From Bacillus benzoevorans (GTDB lineage: Bacteria > Bacillota > Bacilli > Bacillales > Cytobacillaceae): DNA of 64,000 nt. Positions 17,695-25,947 of this stretch are shown in pieces. The DNA lies in contig NZ_JACHGK010000004.1 of the NCBI RefSeq assembly GCF_014207535.1, positions 124,001-188,000 of the forward strand. The letters run 5' to 3'. The notes beneath the pieces are model-generated. The model saw only the letters and a program-made list of their open reading frames with translations. It was not told the origin of the DNA and did not search any database. A program made the translations under genes and the position numbers. Position 1 is the stretch's first letter; each line of letters starts with the position of its first letter.

Positions 17695-17710
17695 TGTTTT
17701 ACTATTTCAA
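17682..17710 (-). promoter_or_regulatory. SigA promoter of the cggR-gapA operon
   Basis: TTGAAA (17705-17710), 17 nt, TAGTAT (17682-17687), placing the start near 17675, about 25 bp upstream of the CggR operator. Confidence 0.75.
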
Positions 17711-17724
17711 GTAAGAAATGCCCA

Positions 17725-17976
17725 TTATTTTTTTGTAAGCGTTTCATATATGAACTTTTTGTCAACCTGTCCATATTGGACTTCTTTCCCATCAATTTCA
17801 ACAACCGGGATCATTAAACCATATCTCTCTGTCCAGTCGTCATTTAAACTGATATCGCGCTCTTCATAATCAAAAGGACATTCGTCCATTAACTTAAGTA
17901 ATATTTCTTTCGCTGTCTCACATAGGTGGCAGCCGTTTCGAGTATACAAAACCAACTTATGCTTCGTGTTCCTCAC
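17725..17976 (-). CDS. Glutaredoxin family protein
   Basis: About 83 aa. Thioredoxin-fold protein with LVLYTRNGCHLCETAKEILLKL, giving a CxxC redox pair (CHLC) at the N-terminus, and a cis-proline region PVVEIDGKEVQYG. The frame is open further upstream (to an ATG at 18030), but those codons lie inside dispersed repeat B. I therefore place the start at the GTG at 17976; a TTG at 17955 is also possible. Such short proteins sit between cggR and sigL in several Bacillus. Substrate unknown. Confidence 0.75.
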   Translation of the reverse strand: MRNTKHKLVLYTRNGCHLCETAKEILLKLMDECPFDYEERDISLNDDWTERYGLMIPVVEIDGKEVQYGQVDKKFIYETLTKK

Positions 17977-17983
17977 CCCATAA

Positions 17984-18210
17984 TCAAATGCGCCTTGGCG
18001 TATTTGCGCCCGATTTTTTTCACGCTTCAAAGCGCCACATCCTGTCGCGCTAAGCCCGATTGACTTTTCTAAGAACTAAAATTCTAAGAAAAGCCTTATG
18101 GCTTCGCCTGACTAGGACGTCCTGTCCGTCGTCGAGCTTGCTCGAAAAATTTCCTTTGAAAAATGCAAGGCTCGCCGGAGGCATAACTTTATTCAGCTGA
18201 ATAAAGTTAT
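17984..18210. repeat. Dispersed modular repeat, copy B (longest)
   Basis: Starts TCAAATGCGCCTTGGCGTATT and ends in the 24-bp palindrome made of AACTTTATTCAG and its complement CTGAATAAAGTT. It carries an extra module of about 115 bp (CACGCTTC...GTCGT) shared only with copy A. Its terminal TTA (18207-18209) is the sigL stop codon read on the minus strand. Confidence 0.85.
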
Positions 18211-19538
18211 CCGAACCTTTTTCTCTTTGACGAAGATGGAATCCCTAATTGATCACGATATTTCGCGATTGTCCTTCTCGATACTATTATACCTTTTTTT
18301 CCCTCTAATAAACGCACTAATTCCTGATCAGAAAGCGGTTGATATTTATCTTCTTCATCTATTAGCTTCGTCATCCATTTTTTCACTTCCTGGGAACCGG
18401 TATCTTCATTAGAAGCTGTTTTTATAGCACTTGAAAAAAAGGATTTCAGTTCGAAAGTACCAAACGGAGTCTGAGCATATTTTTCCCTGACTGCCCGGCT
18501 GACAGTGGATTCATGAATGCCTAATTCCTCAGAAATTTCTTTCATCGTCATCGGTTTCAGTTTCTCCGGACCGTAAATAAAGAAGTCAGGCTGTTTCTCC
18601 ACGATTTTTAGTGCAACCTTGTGTATCGTTTCTTTTCTTTGCTCGATACTTCTAGCAATCCAATGATAATCATGATGCTTTTCCTTTAAAAATTGCTGCA
18701 CTTGTTTATCTTGAAAGCGGTTGAATTTTTCATAATAGGATTGATTAAACTCAATTTTTGGCAGAACCTCATCAAAAATGCTGACTGAAAAGGAATTCCC
18801 ATCCCACTTAATTGTAATATCAGGAATAATATAGGCGGTTTGCTCGGAGGAAAAATCAGATGCAGGACGTGGATTTAAAGACTGAACATAGTCAAAAACA
18901 TTCTGAATTTCCTTCAATTCGACATTTAAGTGCTTTGCGACGAGCTTCCATTTCTTTTCAGCAAAAAGAACAAAGTAATCCGAAATAATACTTTCAGCAA
19001 GATGATTTTTCTTTTCTTTACGCTCAAGCTGCAGCAATAAGCATTCCTGTAAATTCCTTGCCCCTATTCCGGCAGGTTCAAGCCCTTGAATCAATGCAAC
19101 AGCTTTTTCCACCCTCTCATGGGGAACCTCCAGAATATGAGCACACTCATCATGGCCCATCGGGAGGTAACCGTTTGCATCAAGGCTGTTGATTAAAAAG
19201 TTAAGTATTCTTTTCATCTCATGATTGTATTGTCCAAGGTCAATTTGTGACATTAAGTAACTGACTAACGATGTTTCATTTTTTGCCATTTGCTCGAGCC
19301 AGCTTTGCCGGTCGGCCTGGGTGGAGCTTTTAACCTTCTTTACTCTGTCATAACGCGGGTCAATGGTCTTGATATTCCCTGCTTCAATTTGTAAAAGGGG
19401 ATTTTCAATCGCCTTATTTTCCAGAAATTCCGATAACTCCTGTGTGGAGTATTGCAGCAATGTGATCGCCTGTGTCAGTTCCTGGGTCATCGACAGTTTT
19501 ATCGTTTGCTGCTGTCTTAAACCTGGTCGTAAATCCAT
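18207..19538 (-). CDS. sigL: RNA polymerase sigma-54 factor SigL
   Basis: 443 aa, close to B. subtilis SigL. Enhancer-dependent sigma factor for amino-acid, acetoin and levan catabolism. N-terminal region I with Gln-rich activator-contact helix LTQAITLLQYSTQELSEFLENK, a central core-binding domain, an HTH around residues 345-375 (TMKEISEELGIHESTVSRAVREKY) and the C-terminal RpoN box as RRTIAKYRDQLGIPSSSKR. The RpoN box signature is normally ARRTVAKYR; here it reads SRRTIAKYR. The TAA stop lies inside the end of repeat B. Confidence 0.95.
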   Translation of the reverse strand: MDLRPGLRQQQTIKLSMTQELTQAITLLQYSTQELSEFLENKAIENPLLQIEAGNIKTIDPRYDRVKKVKSSTQADRQSWLEQMAKNETSLVSYLMSQIDLGQYNHEMKRILNFLINSLDANGYLPMGHDECAHILEVPHERVEKAVALIQGLEPAGIGARNLQECLLLQLERKEKKNHLAESIISDYFVLFAEKKWKLVAKHLNVELKEIQNVFDYVQSLNPRPASDFSSEQTAYIIPDITIKWDGNSFSVSIFDEVLPKIEFNQSYYEKFNRFQDKQVQQFLKEKHHDYHWIARSIEQRKETIHKVALKIVEKQPDFFIYGPEKLKPMTMKEISEELGIHESTVSRAVREKYAQTPFGTFELKSFFSSAIKTASNEDTGSQEVKKWMTKLIDEEDKYQPLSDQELVRLLEGKKGIIVSRRTIAKYRDQLGIPSSSKRKRFG

Positions 19539-19698
19539 TTATGCCACCACCTTCTTTCTTCATTCTACAATAACAGTATTATTATCGTCACGGGATTTTT
19601 ATGACAAAATCGCTTAAAACTATGCATAAAAAGAGCCTTGCAAATGCAAGGAGGATCGAGTATAATAGAAAAGCGTTGGTTAACAAGTTTATTATTTT

Positions 19699-19770
19699 GC
19701 CCTCGTGGTGCAACGGATAGCACGTCAGATTCCGATTCTGGAAATGGGGGTTCGATTCCCTCCGAGGGCG
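19699..19770 (+). tRNA. tRNA-Arg (anticodon CCG)
   Basis: 72 nt. Acceptor stem GCCCTCG/CGAGGGC, D-arm with GGTGCAACGGATAGCAC, anticodon loop TTCCGAT (anticodon CCG, reads CGG), and T-arm GGGGGTTCGATTCCCTC. CCA is not encoded. Located between sigL and clpP as in B. subtilis. Confidence 0.95.
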
Positions 19771-19786
19771 TAAACAATGGTTGAAA

Positions 19787-19819
19787 AACCTCTTATTCTT
19801 TTTGAATGAGAGGTTTTTT
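19787..19819 (+). terminator. Terminator after tRNA-Arg
   Basis: AACCTCTTATTC-TTTTT-GAATGAGAGGTT followed by TTTTA, 16 bp past the tRNA. Confidence 0.85.
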
Positions 19820-19823
19820 ATAT

Positions 19824-19949
19824 TCTTATAAAGCGGTATATGACCAACAACAAGGTTTAACAGTGCCTATTTTTAAAAAACACAAGTATGAAGATCATAT
19901 ATTGTGGGTAAAAATGGAAAGGTTAATGTTGATTGAAAAAGTCGAATAA
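19824..19949 (+). pseudogene. C-terminal remnant of an unidentified gene
   Basis: Open reading frame of about 41 codons with no start or ribosome-binding site, ending in PIFKKHKYEDHILWVKMERL and a few more residues. It has protein-like composition but no upstream part; it lies directly behind tRNA-Arg and its terminator. Possibly the leftover of an element integrated at the tRNA. I do not recognise the family. Confidence 0.4.
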
Positions 19950-19974
19950 TCCTTCTGGCTTATGAGTCTAATCA

Positions 19975-20004
19975 TTTGACCTCTTTTGACCATCAGTGTA
20001 TGAT
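19975..20004 (+). promoter_or_regulatory. clpP promoter with CtsR operator
   Basis: TTTGACCTCTTTTGACC (19975-19991) is, on the other strand, GGTCAAAAGAGGTCAAA, a perfect CtsR heptad repeat. It overlaps the -35 of a SigA promoter: TTGACC (19976-19981), 17 nt, TATGAT (19999-20004). This predicts heat- and stress-inducible control of clpP by CtsR. Confidence 0.92.
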
Positions 20005-20074
20005 TAAATTACAAGTAACAGCAGTATTTACCACTTTCTGCTGATCTCATTATAACTTGAGGAGGATGTAAAAT

Positions 20075-20683
20075 ATGAATTTAATCCCAACAGTTATTGA
20101 ACAAACAAACCGCGGCGAACGGGCTTATGATATATATTCCCGCTTATTAAAAGACCGCATCATTATGCTGGGAAGCGCTATCGATGATAATGTGGCTAAC
20201 TCAATTGTAGCACAGCTTTTATTCCTTGAAGCAGAAAATCCTGAAAAAGATATCTCCATTTACATTAACAGCCCTGGCGGAAGCATTACAGCTGGAATGG
20301 CTATCTATGATACCATGCAGTTTATTAAGCCTGACGTACAAACCATTTGTATTGGTATGGCTGCTTCCATGGGTGCATTCCTTCTTACTGCTGGTACAAT
20401 CGGCAAGCGCTATGCTCTTCCTAACGCGGAAGTCATGATTCACCAACCGCTTGGCGGCGCGCAAGGCCAGGCAACCGAGATTGAAATTGCCGCAAAACGC
20501 ATTCTATTCTTACGCGATAAATTAAATGGTATTTTAGCTGAACGTTCTGGACAGCCTCTTGATGTCATTGCCAAAGATACAGATCGCGACAACTTCATGA
20601 CAGCTGAACAAGCAAAAGAATATGGCCTAATTGACCATATCATTTCCCGCAGCTCTGCTGTTGAAAAGAAATCAGATAAATAA
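20075..20683 (+). CDS. clpP: ATP-dependent Clp protease proteolytic subunit ClpP
   Basis: 202 aa serine protease forming the tetradecameric chamber used with ClpX, ClpC and ClpE. Triad visible: Ser in GMAASMGAFLL (about residue 98), His in MIHQPLGG (about 123), Asp in TDRDNFM (about 172). AGGAGG precedes the ATG. Only core gene in this block on the plus strand apart from tRNA-Arg. Regulated by a CtsR box over its promoter. It also degrades the SsrA-tagged proteins generated by ssrA/smpB in this window. Confidence 0.98.
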   Translation: MNLIPTVIEQTNRGERAYDIYSRLLKDRIIMLGSAIDDNVANSIVAQLLFLEAENPEKDISIYINSPGGSITAGMAIYDTMQFIKPDVQTICIGMAASMGAFLLTAGTIGKRYALPNAEVMIHQPLGGAQGQATEIEIAAKRILFLRDKLNGILAERSGQPLDVIAKDTDRDNFMTAEQAKEYGLIDHIISRSSAVEKKSDK

Positions 20684-20696
20684 TCATTTGCTTCAT

Positions 20697-20732
20697 AAAA
20701 AAACTCGCAGATTTTTCGCTGCGAGTTTTTTG
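20697..20732. terminator. Bidirectional terminator between clpP and crh
   Basis: ACTCGCAG and CTGCGAGT with A and T runs on either side, serving the convergent clpP and crh operons. Confidence 0.88.
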
Positions 20733-20733
20733 T

Positions 20734-20991
20734 TTAGATATCTTGTTCGATATAGTCTGCTAATTTGTTTAGTGCTTCTTCTTCATCTGAACCATCAACA
20801 ATTAATTGTATCGTGCTTCCGGAACCGATAGCCAGACTCATTAATCCCATGATACTTTTCGCATTTACCTTTTTTCCATCCTTTTCTAAATACACATCTG
20901 ATGAAAAGCGGTTTGCTTCCTGAACAAATAATGCTGCCGGACGTGCTTGCAGCCCTGTTCGTAATTTCACTTGCACCTGTTTTTCTACCAT
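20734..20991 (-). CDS. crh: Catabolite repression HPr-like protein Crh
   Basis: 85 aa. HPr paralogue with Gln in place of the phosphorylatable His (TGLQARPAA, residue 15) but with the regulatory Ser46 region KSIMGLMSL. It therefore cannot take part in sugar transport but is phosphorylated by HPrK and then acts as a CcpA co-repressor. The HprK gene is at 38184-39128 in this window. Last gene of the yvcI-rapZ-yvcK-whiA-crh cluster; whiA ends 3 bp upstream. Confidence 0.96.
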   Translation of the reverse strand: MVEKQVQVKLRTGLQARPAALFVQEANRFSSDVYLEKDGKKVNAKSIMGLMSLAIGSGSTIQLIVDGSDEEEALNKLADYIEQDI

Positions 20992-20994
20992 TTT

Positions 20995-21945
20995 TTATTT
21001 TCCTCCTGTCATTTGGCCTTTTCTTAATTTTTCAGCGATTTCATCTATTTTTCGCAGCCGGTGATTAATTCCCGACTTACTGATATTTCCGCCAGATACC
21101 ATTTCACCCAGCTCTTTTAGCGTTACATCCTGATAGGCTACGCGCAGTTCGGCTATTTCCCGAAGCTTTTCAGGAAGGATTCCGAGACCGACCGTCTGTT
21201 CAATGTATTTAATATTTTCTACCTGGCGGATGGCGGCACCAATCGTTTTATTTAAGTTAGCAGTTTCACAATTGACCAACCGATTCACGGAATTTCTCAT
21301 ATCGCGGACAATCCGAACGTCTTCAAATTTCAACAGCGCAGTATTTGCACCAATAATGATTAAAAAGTCCGTAATTTTTTCTGCTTCCTTCAAATAAGTG
21401 ATAAAGCCTTTTTTTCGTTCAAGCGTTTTACTATTTAAATCAAATGAATTCATCAATTCGCATAAAGCATCATTATGCTCTTTATAAAGCGAAGAAATTT
21501 CCAAATGATAGGAAGATGTCTCCGGATTATTGACAGAACCTCCCGCAAGGAAAGCCCCGCGCAAATAAGAGCGCTTACAACATTTTTTCTTGATTAATTC
21601 CGAAGAAATATCGTGAGCAAATTCGAACCCCTCCCCGATTATTTTCAAATCGGACAAGATTTGCCGTGCTTTTTCCACTAAGCGAACGATATAAACATTA
21701 TTCTTTTTTAAGCGCATTTTCTTTCGAACCAACAATTCTACATTTACGGTATAATATTTCTTAATTAGCGTATAAATGCGCCTGGCAATTGCAGCATTTT
21801 CAGTTTGAATATCGATAGCCAGTTTTTTATTTGCAAACGAGAGTGAGCCGTTCATCCGGATCAGCGCTGATAATTCAGCTTTGCCACAGCAGTCTTTTAC
21901 CTCTAAATTCGTTAATTCCTTTTTCGTCTCTGATGCGAACGACAC
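20995..21945 (-). CDS. whiA: DNA-binding protein WhiA
   Basis: 316 aa from a GTG at 21945 behind GAGAGGGGTG, giving (M)SFASETKKELTNLE and the B. subtilis length. The frame is open for 40 codons upstream, but no better start exists. N-terminal degenerate LAGLIDADG homing-endonuclease fold and C-terminal helix-turn-helix (TLKELGEMVSGGNISKSGIN). In Bacillus it binds DNA and affects cell division and chromosome segregation. Between yvcK and crh. Confidence 0.95.
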   Translation of the reverse strand: MSFASETKKELTNLEVKDCCGKAELSALIRMNGSLSFANKKLAIDIQTENAAIARRIYTLIKKYYTVNVELLVRKKMRLKKNNVYIVRLVEKARQILSDLKIIGEGFEFAHDISSELIKKKCCKRSYLRGAFLAGGSVNNPETSSYHLEISSLYKEHNDALCELMNSFDLNSKTLERKKGFITYLKEAEKITDFLIIIGANTALLKFEDVRIVRDMRNSVNRLVNCETANLNKTIGAAIRQVENIKYIEQTVGLGILPEKLREIAELRVAYQDVTLKELGEMVSGGNISKSGINHRLRKIDEIAEKLRKGQMTGGK

Positions 21946-22087
21946 TACTTCACCCCTCTCATTATAAGCGGTACCCCGCTTATCCAATACCGGCAATCCA
22001 TGAGCCGATGCTGCCTGGTACCGGAACAGATTCCGGCAGCCAAGCTTTTCTAGGTGTATGATCAATCAATGCACCTCTGTAATACGC

Positions 22088-23065
22088 TCACGATCGCTTT
22101 AAGGTTTCATCAATTAACAAAGAATATAAAATTTTTGCTACTTCCTTTGTATCATGACGGATCACATCATCTTCAATCGAAACAATCTCACCAAAAATAA
22201 CCTCCAGCCCGAGCGAATATAAACTATTTATATCAAAATGGACTGGAACGGCATCTTCCTTACTGTACTTCTCCTGTACCGGAAGAGGAATATCTTCATT
22301 GTTCACCAGAATGGTATTGATAAAAGGCTGTTTGATATGGTCATAAATGGCGCGGATATGATCGCCGGCCGTATAGTCATGCGTTTCTCCCGCCTGTGTC
22401 ATTAAATTGCAAATATATACCTTTTTTGCTTTGGCACGAGCTACCTCATCCCCAATTTCAGGGACAAGAAGATTAGGTAAAATGCTTGTATAGAGGCTGC
22501 CGGGTCCAATGACAATCAAATCTGCTTCTCTAATGGCCAGAATGGTTTCAGGCAGCGGGGTTACATGCTCAGGTGTTAAAAAGACCTTCTTGATTTTCTT
22601 GCCGCAGCTCGGGATCTTCGATTCACCTGAAACAATTGAACCATCCTCAAAAATGGCATTTAGGACAACACTTTGATTGGATGCAGGCAGGACTTTTCCC
22701 CTTACATTCAGGACTTTACTCATTTCCTGAATAGCATGCATAAAGTTCCCCGTAATCGATGTCATGGCAGCCAAGATTAAATTACCTAGCGAATGTCCTG
22801 ATAAGTCATTTGCAGCCTTGAACCGATGCTGAAACATTTCTTCAATTAGCGGCTCTACATCAGAAAGAGCAGCGAGAACGTTTCGAACATCACCAGGGGG
22901 AGGAATATTCAACTCCTCCCGCAGTCTGCCGGAACTGCCTCCATCATCGGCTACTGTTACAATGGCCGTAATGTCAACAGGATATTTCTTTAACCCTCTT
23001 AACAGTACAGGCAATCCAGTCCCGCCGCCGATCACAACAATCCGGGGCTGTCTATTATTCGTCAT
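22088..23065 (-). CDS. yvcK: Gluconeogenesis factor YvcK/GlmR
   Basis: 325 aa. CofD-like family protein that binds UDP-GlcNAc and, in Bacillus, stimulates GlmS to direct carbon to cell-wall precursors on gluconeogenic sources. N-terminal GGGTGLPVLLRGLK and VADDGGSSGRLREE, then GHSLGNLILAA and the GPGSLYTSILPNLLV loop. Overlaps rapZ by 4 nt. Confidence 0.95.
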   Translation of the reverse strand: MTNNRQPRIVVIGGGTGLPVLLRGLKKYPVDITAIVTVADDGGSSGRLREELNIPPPGDVRNVLAALSDVEPLIEEMFQHRFKAANDLSGHSLGNLILAAMTSITGNFMHAIQEMSKVLNVRGKVLPASNQSVVLNAIFEDGSIVSGESKIPSCGKKIKKVFLTPEHVTPLPETILAIREADLIVIGPGSLYTSILPNLLVPEIGDEVARAKAKKVYICNLMTQAGETHDYTAGDHIRAIYDHIKQPFINTILVNNEDIPLPVQEKYSKEDAVPVHFDINSLYSLGLEVIFGEIVSIEDDVIRHDTKEVAKILYSLLIDETLKRS

Positions 23066-23955
23066 TTCGGTGTTTCCTTCCTTTTATCTATATCACGATG
23101 CGAAATTCTAGTATGGTAATCTTTCTCAAAATAATGACCGATATATTCTGCCAGTGCAACGGAACGGTGCTGGCCTCCTGTACAGCCCACGGCGATGACC
23201 AGCTGGGCCTTCCCTTCACGTTTATAATACGGCAGGATAAAGGCTAAAAGATCAGTTACCTTTTCCAAGAACTTCTGCGTTTCATTCCACTTCAGCACAT
23301 AGCCCGAAACCTCTTCATCCATCCCGGTCATCGGACGCATATGTTCAATATAATGGGGGTTCGGTAAAAACCGGACATCAAACACAAGATCCGCGTCAAT
23401 CGGAATGCCGTGTTTAAATCCGAAAGAAACCACATTGACTGTAAATAAGGACTGCTTAGTCGAAGCAAACTCGGTTAAGATTTTTTCTCTTAATTCCCTC
23501 GGCTTCATGTTTGAAGTATTATAAATGATTTGCGCCCTGCCTTTTAATTCATCAAGCAGTTCTCTTTCAAGCTTGATCCCCTCAAGCGGCAGACCGTTTT
23601 TTGCCAGCGGATGATTCCTTCTTGTTTCTTTGTATCTCCTCACAAGCGTGGCATCATCTGCCTCAAGAAAAAGAATTTGCGGAGTCACCCATGAGCTTTC
23701 CGCTAAATCATCAAGTGCTTTGAAAAGATGATCAAAAAACTCTCTTCCCCTTAAGTCCATGACGAGCGCAACTCTGTTCATTTTATTCCCTGATTCCTTC
23801 ATCAGTTCCAAAAACTTCGGAAGTAAAGTAGGAGGTAAATTGTCAACGCAGAAAAAACCCAAATCCTCGAAACTTTGAATTGCAACGGTTTTTCCTGCAC
23901 CAGACATTCCGGTAATTATCACCAATTGAATATCATTTACTGCTCCGGTACTCAT
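23062..23955 (-). CDS. rapZ: RNase adapter RapZ-like nucleotide-binding protein (YvcJ)
   Basis: 297 aa. N-terminal kinase-like fold with Walker A GMSGAGKTVA (about residues 15-24) and the C-terminal domain with GCTGGQHRSVALAEYIG, which binds RNA or GlcN6P in E. coli RapZ. In B. subtilis YvcJ hydrolyses GTP and affects competence. Co-transcribed with yvcK and whiA. Confidence 0.95.
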   Translation of the reverse strand: MSTGAVNDIQLVIITGMSGAGKTVAIQSFEDLGFFCVDNLPPTLLPKFLELMKESGNKMNRVALVMDLRGREFFDHLFKALDDLAESSWVTPQILFLEADDATLVRRYKETRRNHPLAKNGLPLEGIKLERELLDELKGRAQIIYNTSNMKPRELREKILTEFASTKQSLFTVNVVSFGFKHGIPIDADLVFDVRFLPNPHYIEHMRPMTGMDEEVSGYVLKWNETQKFLEKVTDLLAFILPYYKREGKAQLVIAVGCTGGQHRSVALAEYIGHYFEKDYHTRISHRDIDKRKETPK

Positions 23956-23974
23956 GATTTATCCCTCCTATCCA

Positions 23975-24433
23975 TTAGCTTGGGTCAAGACGATAGCTGA
24001 GCAATTTAAAATCTGGAGTATATGTAAAAGTTCCGTAAATAATTCCGTTCCCATGAATCATATACTCTAAGATATGATAATCTCCTTCTGCCATCGGAAG
24101 ATTCCTGATTTCATCAACTGGCTGCCAGCGGATAATGCCTTCATCCGACTCTTCGACAGAGAGTCCATCTGCAGCAGTTGAAAAGAATGTAAACATCATC
24201 CATTCAGATAAGATTTTATCCTCATCTTTCATAATAAAGGTGAAAATCCCTTTAATGTTAGGATTGCGTAAATATATACCTGTTTCTTCGCGGAATTCCC
24301 GGATGCAGGAGTCACGAACAGATTCTCCTGGTTCCATTTTGCCGCCTGGAGCCACCCACCAATTTCGGCGCGGCTTCTGCAAAAGCAGCACTTTATCATC
24401 TTTTAACAATACACAATTTGTCACTCGCTGCAA
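23975..24433 (-). CDS. Nudix hydrolase (YvcI)
   Basis: 152 aa with the Nudix box GGKMEPGESVRDSCIREFREETGI (23-residue motif spanning about residues 31-54; key residues Gly, Glu and REEtG are present). Hydrolyses a nucleoside diphosphate linked to another group; similar in order to MutT/8-oxo-dGTPases and B. subtilis YvcI. First gene of the rapZ-yvcK-whiA-crh cluster, preceded by a 217-nt structured leader. Confidence 0.88.
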   Translation of the reverse strand: MQRVTNCVLLKDDKVLLLQKPRRNWWVAPGGKMEPGESVRDSCIREFREETGIYLRNPNIKGIFTFIMKDEDKILSEWMMFTFFSTAADGLSVEESDEGIIRWQPVDEIRNLPMAEGDYHILEYMIHGNGIIYGTFTYTPDFKLLSYRLDPS

Positions 24434-24562
24434 ACTGGATCACCTCAATTAGACTTTCACTAATGATAGTATATCTATATTCAAGTTGTTTTCTTTCAAT
24501 GAGCGTTCTGAGAGCCACAAACTAAACAAAAGTCTGCGTCCAAAACTCATCCCAACCCCAGA

Positions 24563-24625
24563 GTGAAGCAAAGCTTCACGAACCATCTAAGCCCCACCAT
24601 CCAGAAAAAAACCTCACTTGGAGGC
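24563..24625 (-). promoter_or_regulatory. Structured leader of the yvcI operon
   Basis: Within the predicted 5' leader lie a short terminator-like hairpin (CCTC-CAAGT-GAGG then seven T, 24605-24624), a G-rich stretch, and a perfect hairpin GTGAAGC-AAA-GCTTCAC (24563-24579). The early terminator suggests attenuation or a small RNA. No known riboswitch class recognised. Confidence 0.45.
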
Positions 24626-24656
24626 ATTTGTGAAGCCAAAACAAGTTTTTCACTTT

Positions 24657-24685
24657 ATTATACTATTTTTATGTATCGGTCACAA
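24657..24685 (-). promoter_or_regulatory. SigA promoter of the yvcI-rapZ-yvcK-whiA-crh operon
   Basis: TTGTGA (24680-24685), 17 nt, TATAAT (24657-24662) on the minus strand, about 220 bp before yvcI. Confidence 0.65.
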
Positions 24686-24711
24686 TGAAACAAGATTGTA
24701 GTGATGGGAGC

Positions 24712-24742
24712 AAAAAAATAGCACAGGCTACGCTGCCTGCGC
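24712..24742 (-). terminator. Terminator after trxB
   Basis: GCGCAGGC-AGCGTA-GCCTGTGC followed by TATTTTTTT on the minus strand, about 120 bp beyond the trxB stop codon. Confidence 0.75.
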
Positions 24743-24865
24743 TTTCATGAAATATCTTTAAAGGGGGTCAATTTCTACCTTCATCATACTCTAATTATAT
24801 TTCGTAACGATTACAAAGAAATTAAAAGAAGATGAATTTTTGTAAAAATTTACTAATTCCCTGTC

Positions 24866-25819
24866 CTATGCTTTTAATTCCAATTCTTCAAGGAGTTCTT
24901 CTACATAATGCTGCACACTTGCTGCTGCTATGCTTCCGTCACCTGTGGCTGTAACCACTTGGCGAAGAGTCTTTTCACGGATATCGCCTGCAGCGAAAAT
25001 GCCAGGAACAGCAGTTTCCATTTTTTCATTAGTAACGATATAGCCGTTTTCATTTGTAATGCCTAAGTTCGCAAATGGCTTTGATAATGGGTTCATTCCG
25101 ATATAGATGAAGACTCCGTCTGCCGAAAGCTCCTGCTCGGCTCCCGTTTCTGTCGATACAAGTGTGACGCTGCCGACTTTCTTTCCGTCCGTCTCATTGA
25201 TTTGTTTCAGCGTGTGATTAAAGATAAATTCAACCTTTTCGTTATTAAATGCGCGCTGCTGCAGAATTTTTTGCGCACGAAGCTCATCTCTGCGGTGAAC
25301 AATCGTTACTTTATCTGCGAAGCGAGTTAAATAAACGCCCTCTTCAACGGCAGAATCGCCGCCGCCTATAACAAAAAGATTTTTCCCTTTGAAAAAGGCA
25401 CCATCACAAACCGCACAATAAGAAACACCGCGGCCTCCCAATTCCTTTTCGCCAGGAACACCCATTTTCTTATACTCAGCACCTGTTGTAATAATAATAG
25501 CACGGGTTTTATATTGCTTTGAACCAGCAACAATGGTTTTATATTCTTTTCCGTCAATCACTTCTTTTATATCACCATATGCATATTCAGCACCGAATTT
25601 CTTCGCATGCTCAAACATTTTCGTCGACAATTCCGGACCAAGAATACTTTCATATCCCGGATAGTTTTCGATTTCTTCCGTATTGGCCATTTGTCCGCCT
25701 GGAATTCCCCGTTCAAGCATTAATGTTGATAAATTGGCACGTGAAGTATAGACCGCTGCTGTCATTCCTGCCGGTCCGGCACCTGCTATAATCACATCGT
25801 AAATTTTCTCTTCCGTCAC
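24866..25819 (-). CDS. trxB: Thioredoxin-disulfide reductase
   Basis: 317 aa NADPH-dependent flavoenzyme that reduces thioredoxin. FAD-binding GAGPAGMTAAVYTSRA at the N-terminus, redox-active CAVCDGAFF (CxxC about residues 135-138), NADPH-binding GGGDSAVEEGVYL (about 151-163) and the C-terminal FAD motif GIFAAGDIREK. Length is typical. Preceded upstream by the TPR gene. Confidence 0.97.
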   Translation of the reverse strand: MTEEKIYDVIIAGAGPAGMTAAVYTSRANLSTLMLERGIPGGQMANTEEIENYPGYESILGPELSTKMFEHAKKFGAEYAYGDIKEVIDGKEYKTIVAGSKQYKTRAIIITTGAEYKKMGVPGEKELGGRGVSYCAVCDGAFFKGKNLFVIGGGDSAVEEGVYLTRFADKVTIVHRRDELRAQKILQQRAFNNEKVEFIFNHTLKQINETDGKKVGSVTLVSTETGAEQELSADGVFIYIGMNPLSKPFANLGITNENGYIVTNEKMETAVPGIFAAGDIREKTLRQVVTATGDGSIAAASVQHYVEELLEELELKA

Positions 25820-25947
25820 GTTGTCCCACTCCTTTAATCATTCCCACTTGGCCGAAGCCTTTTGATTATTGCGCAGATAAGATTTTGTTAGTATAACCTT
25901 CTCATCACTATCCTATAAAACAACGGATCGGAAGTCCACTTGTTTGC

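Noticed and set aside
19565..19777. 70-codon minus-strand frame over tRNA-Arg
   Set aside because: It reads through the antisense strand of the tRNA; typical spurious ORF.
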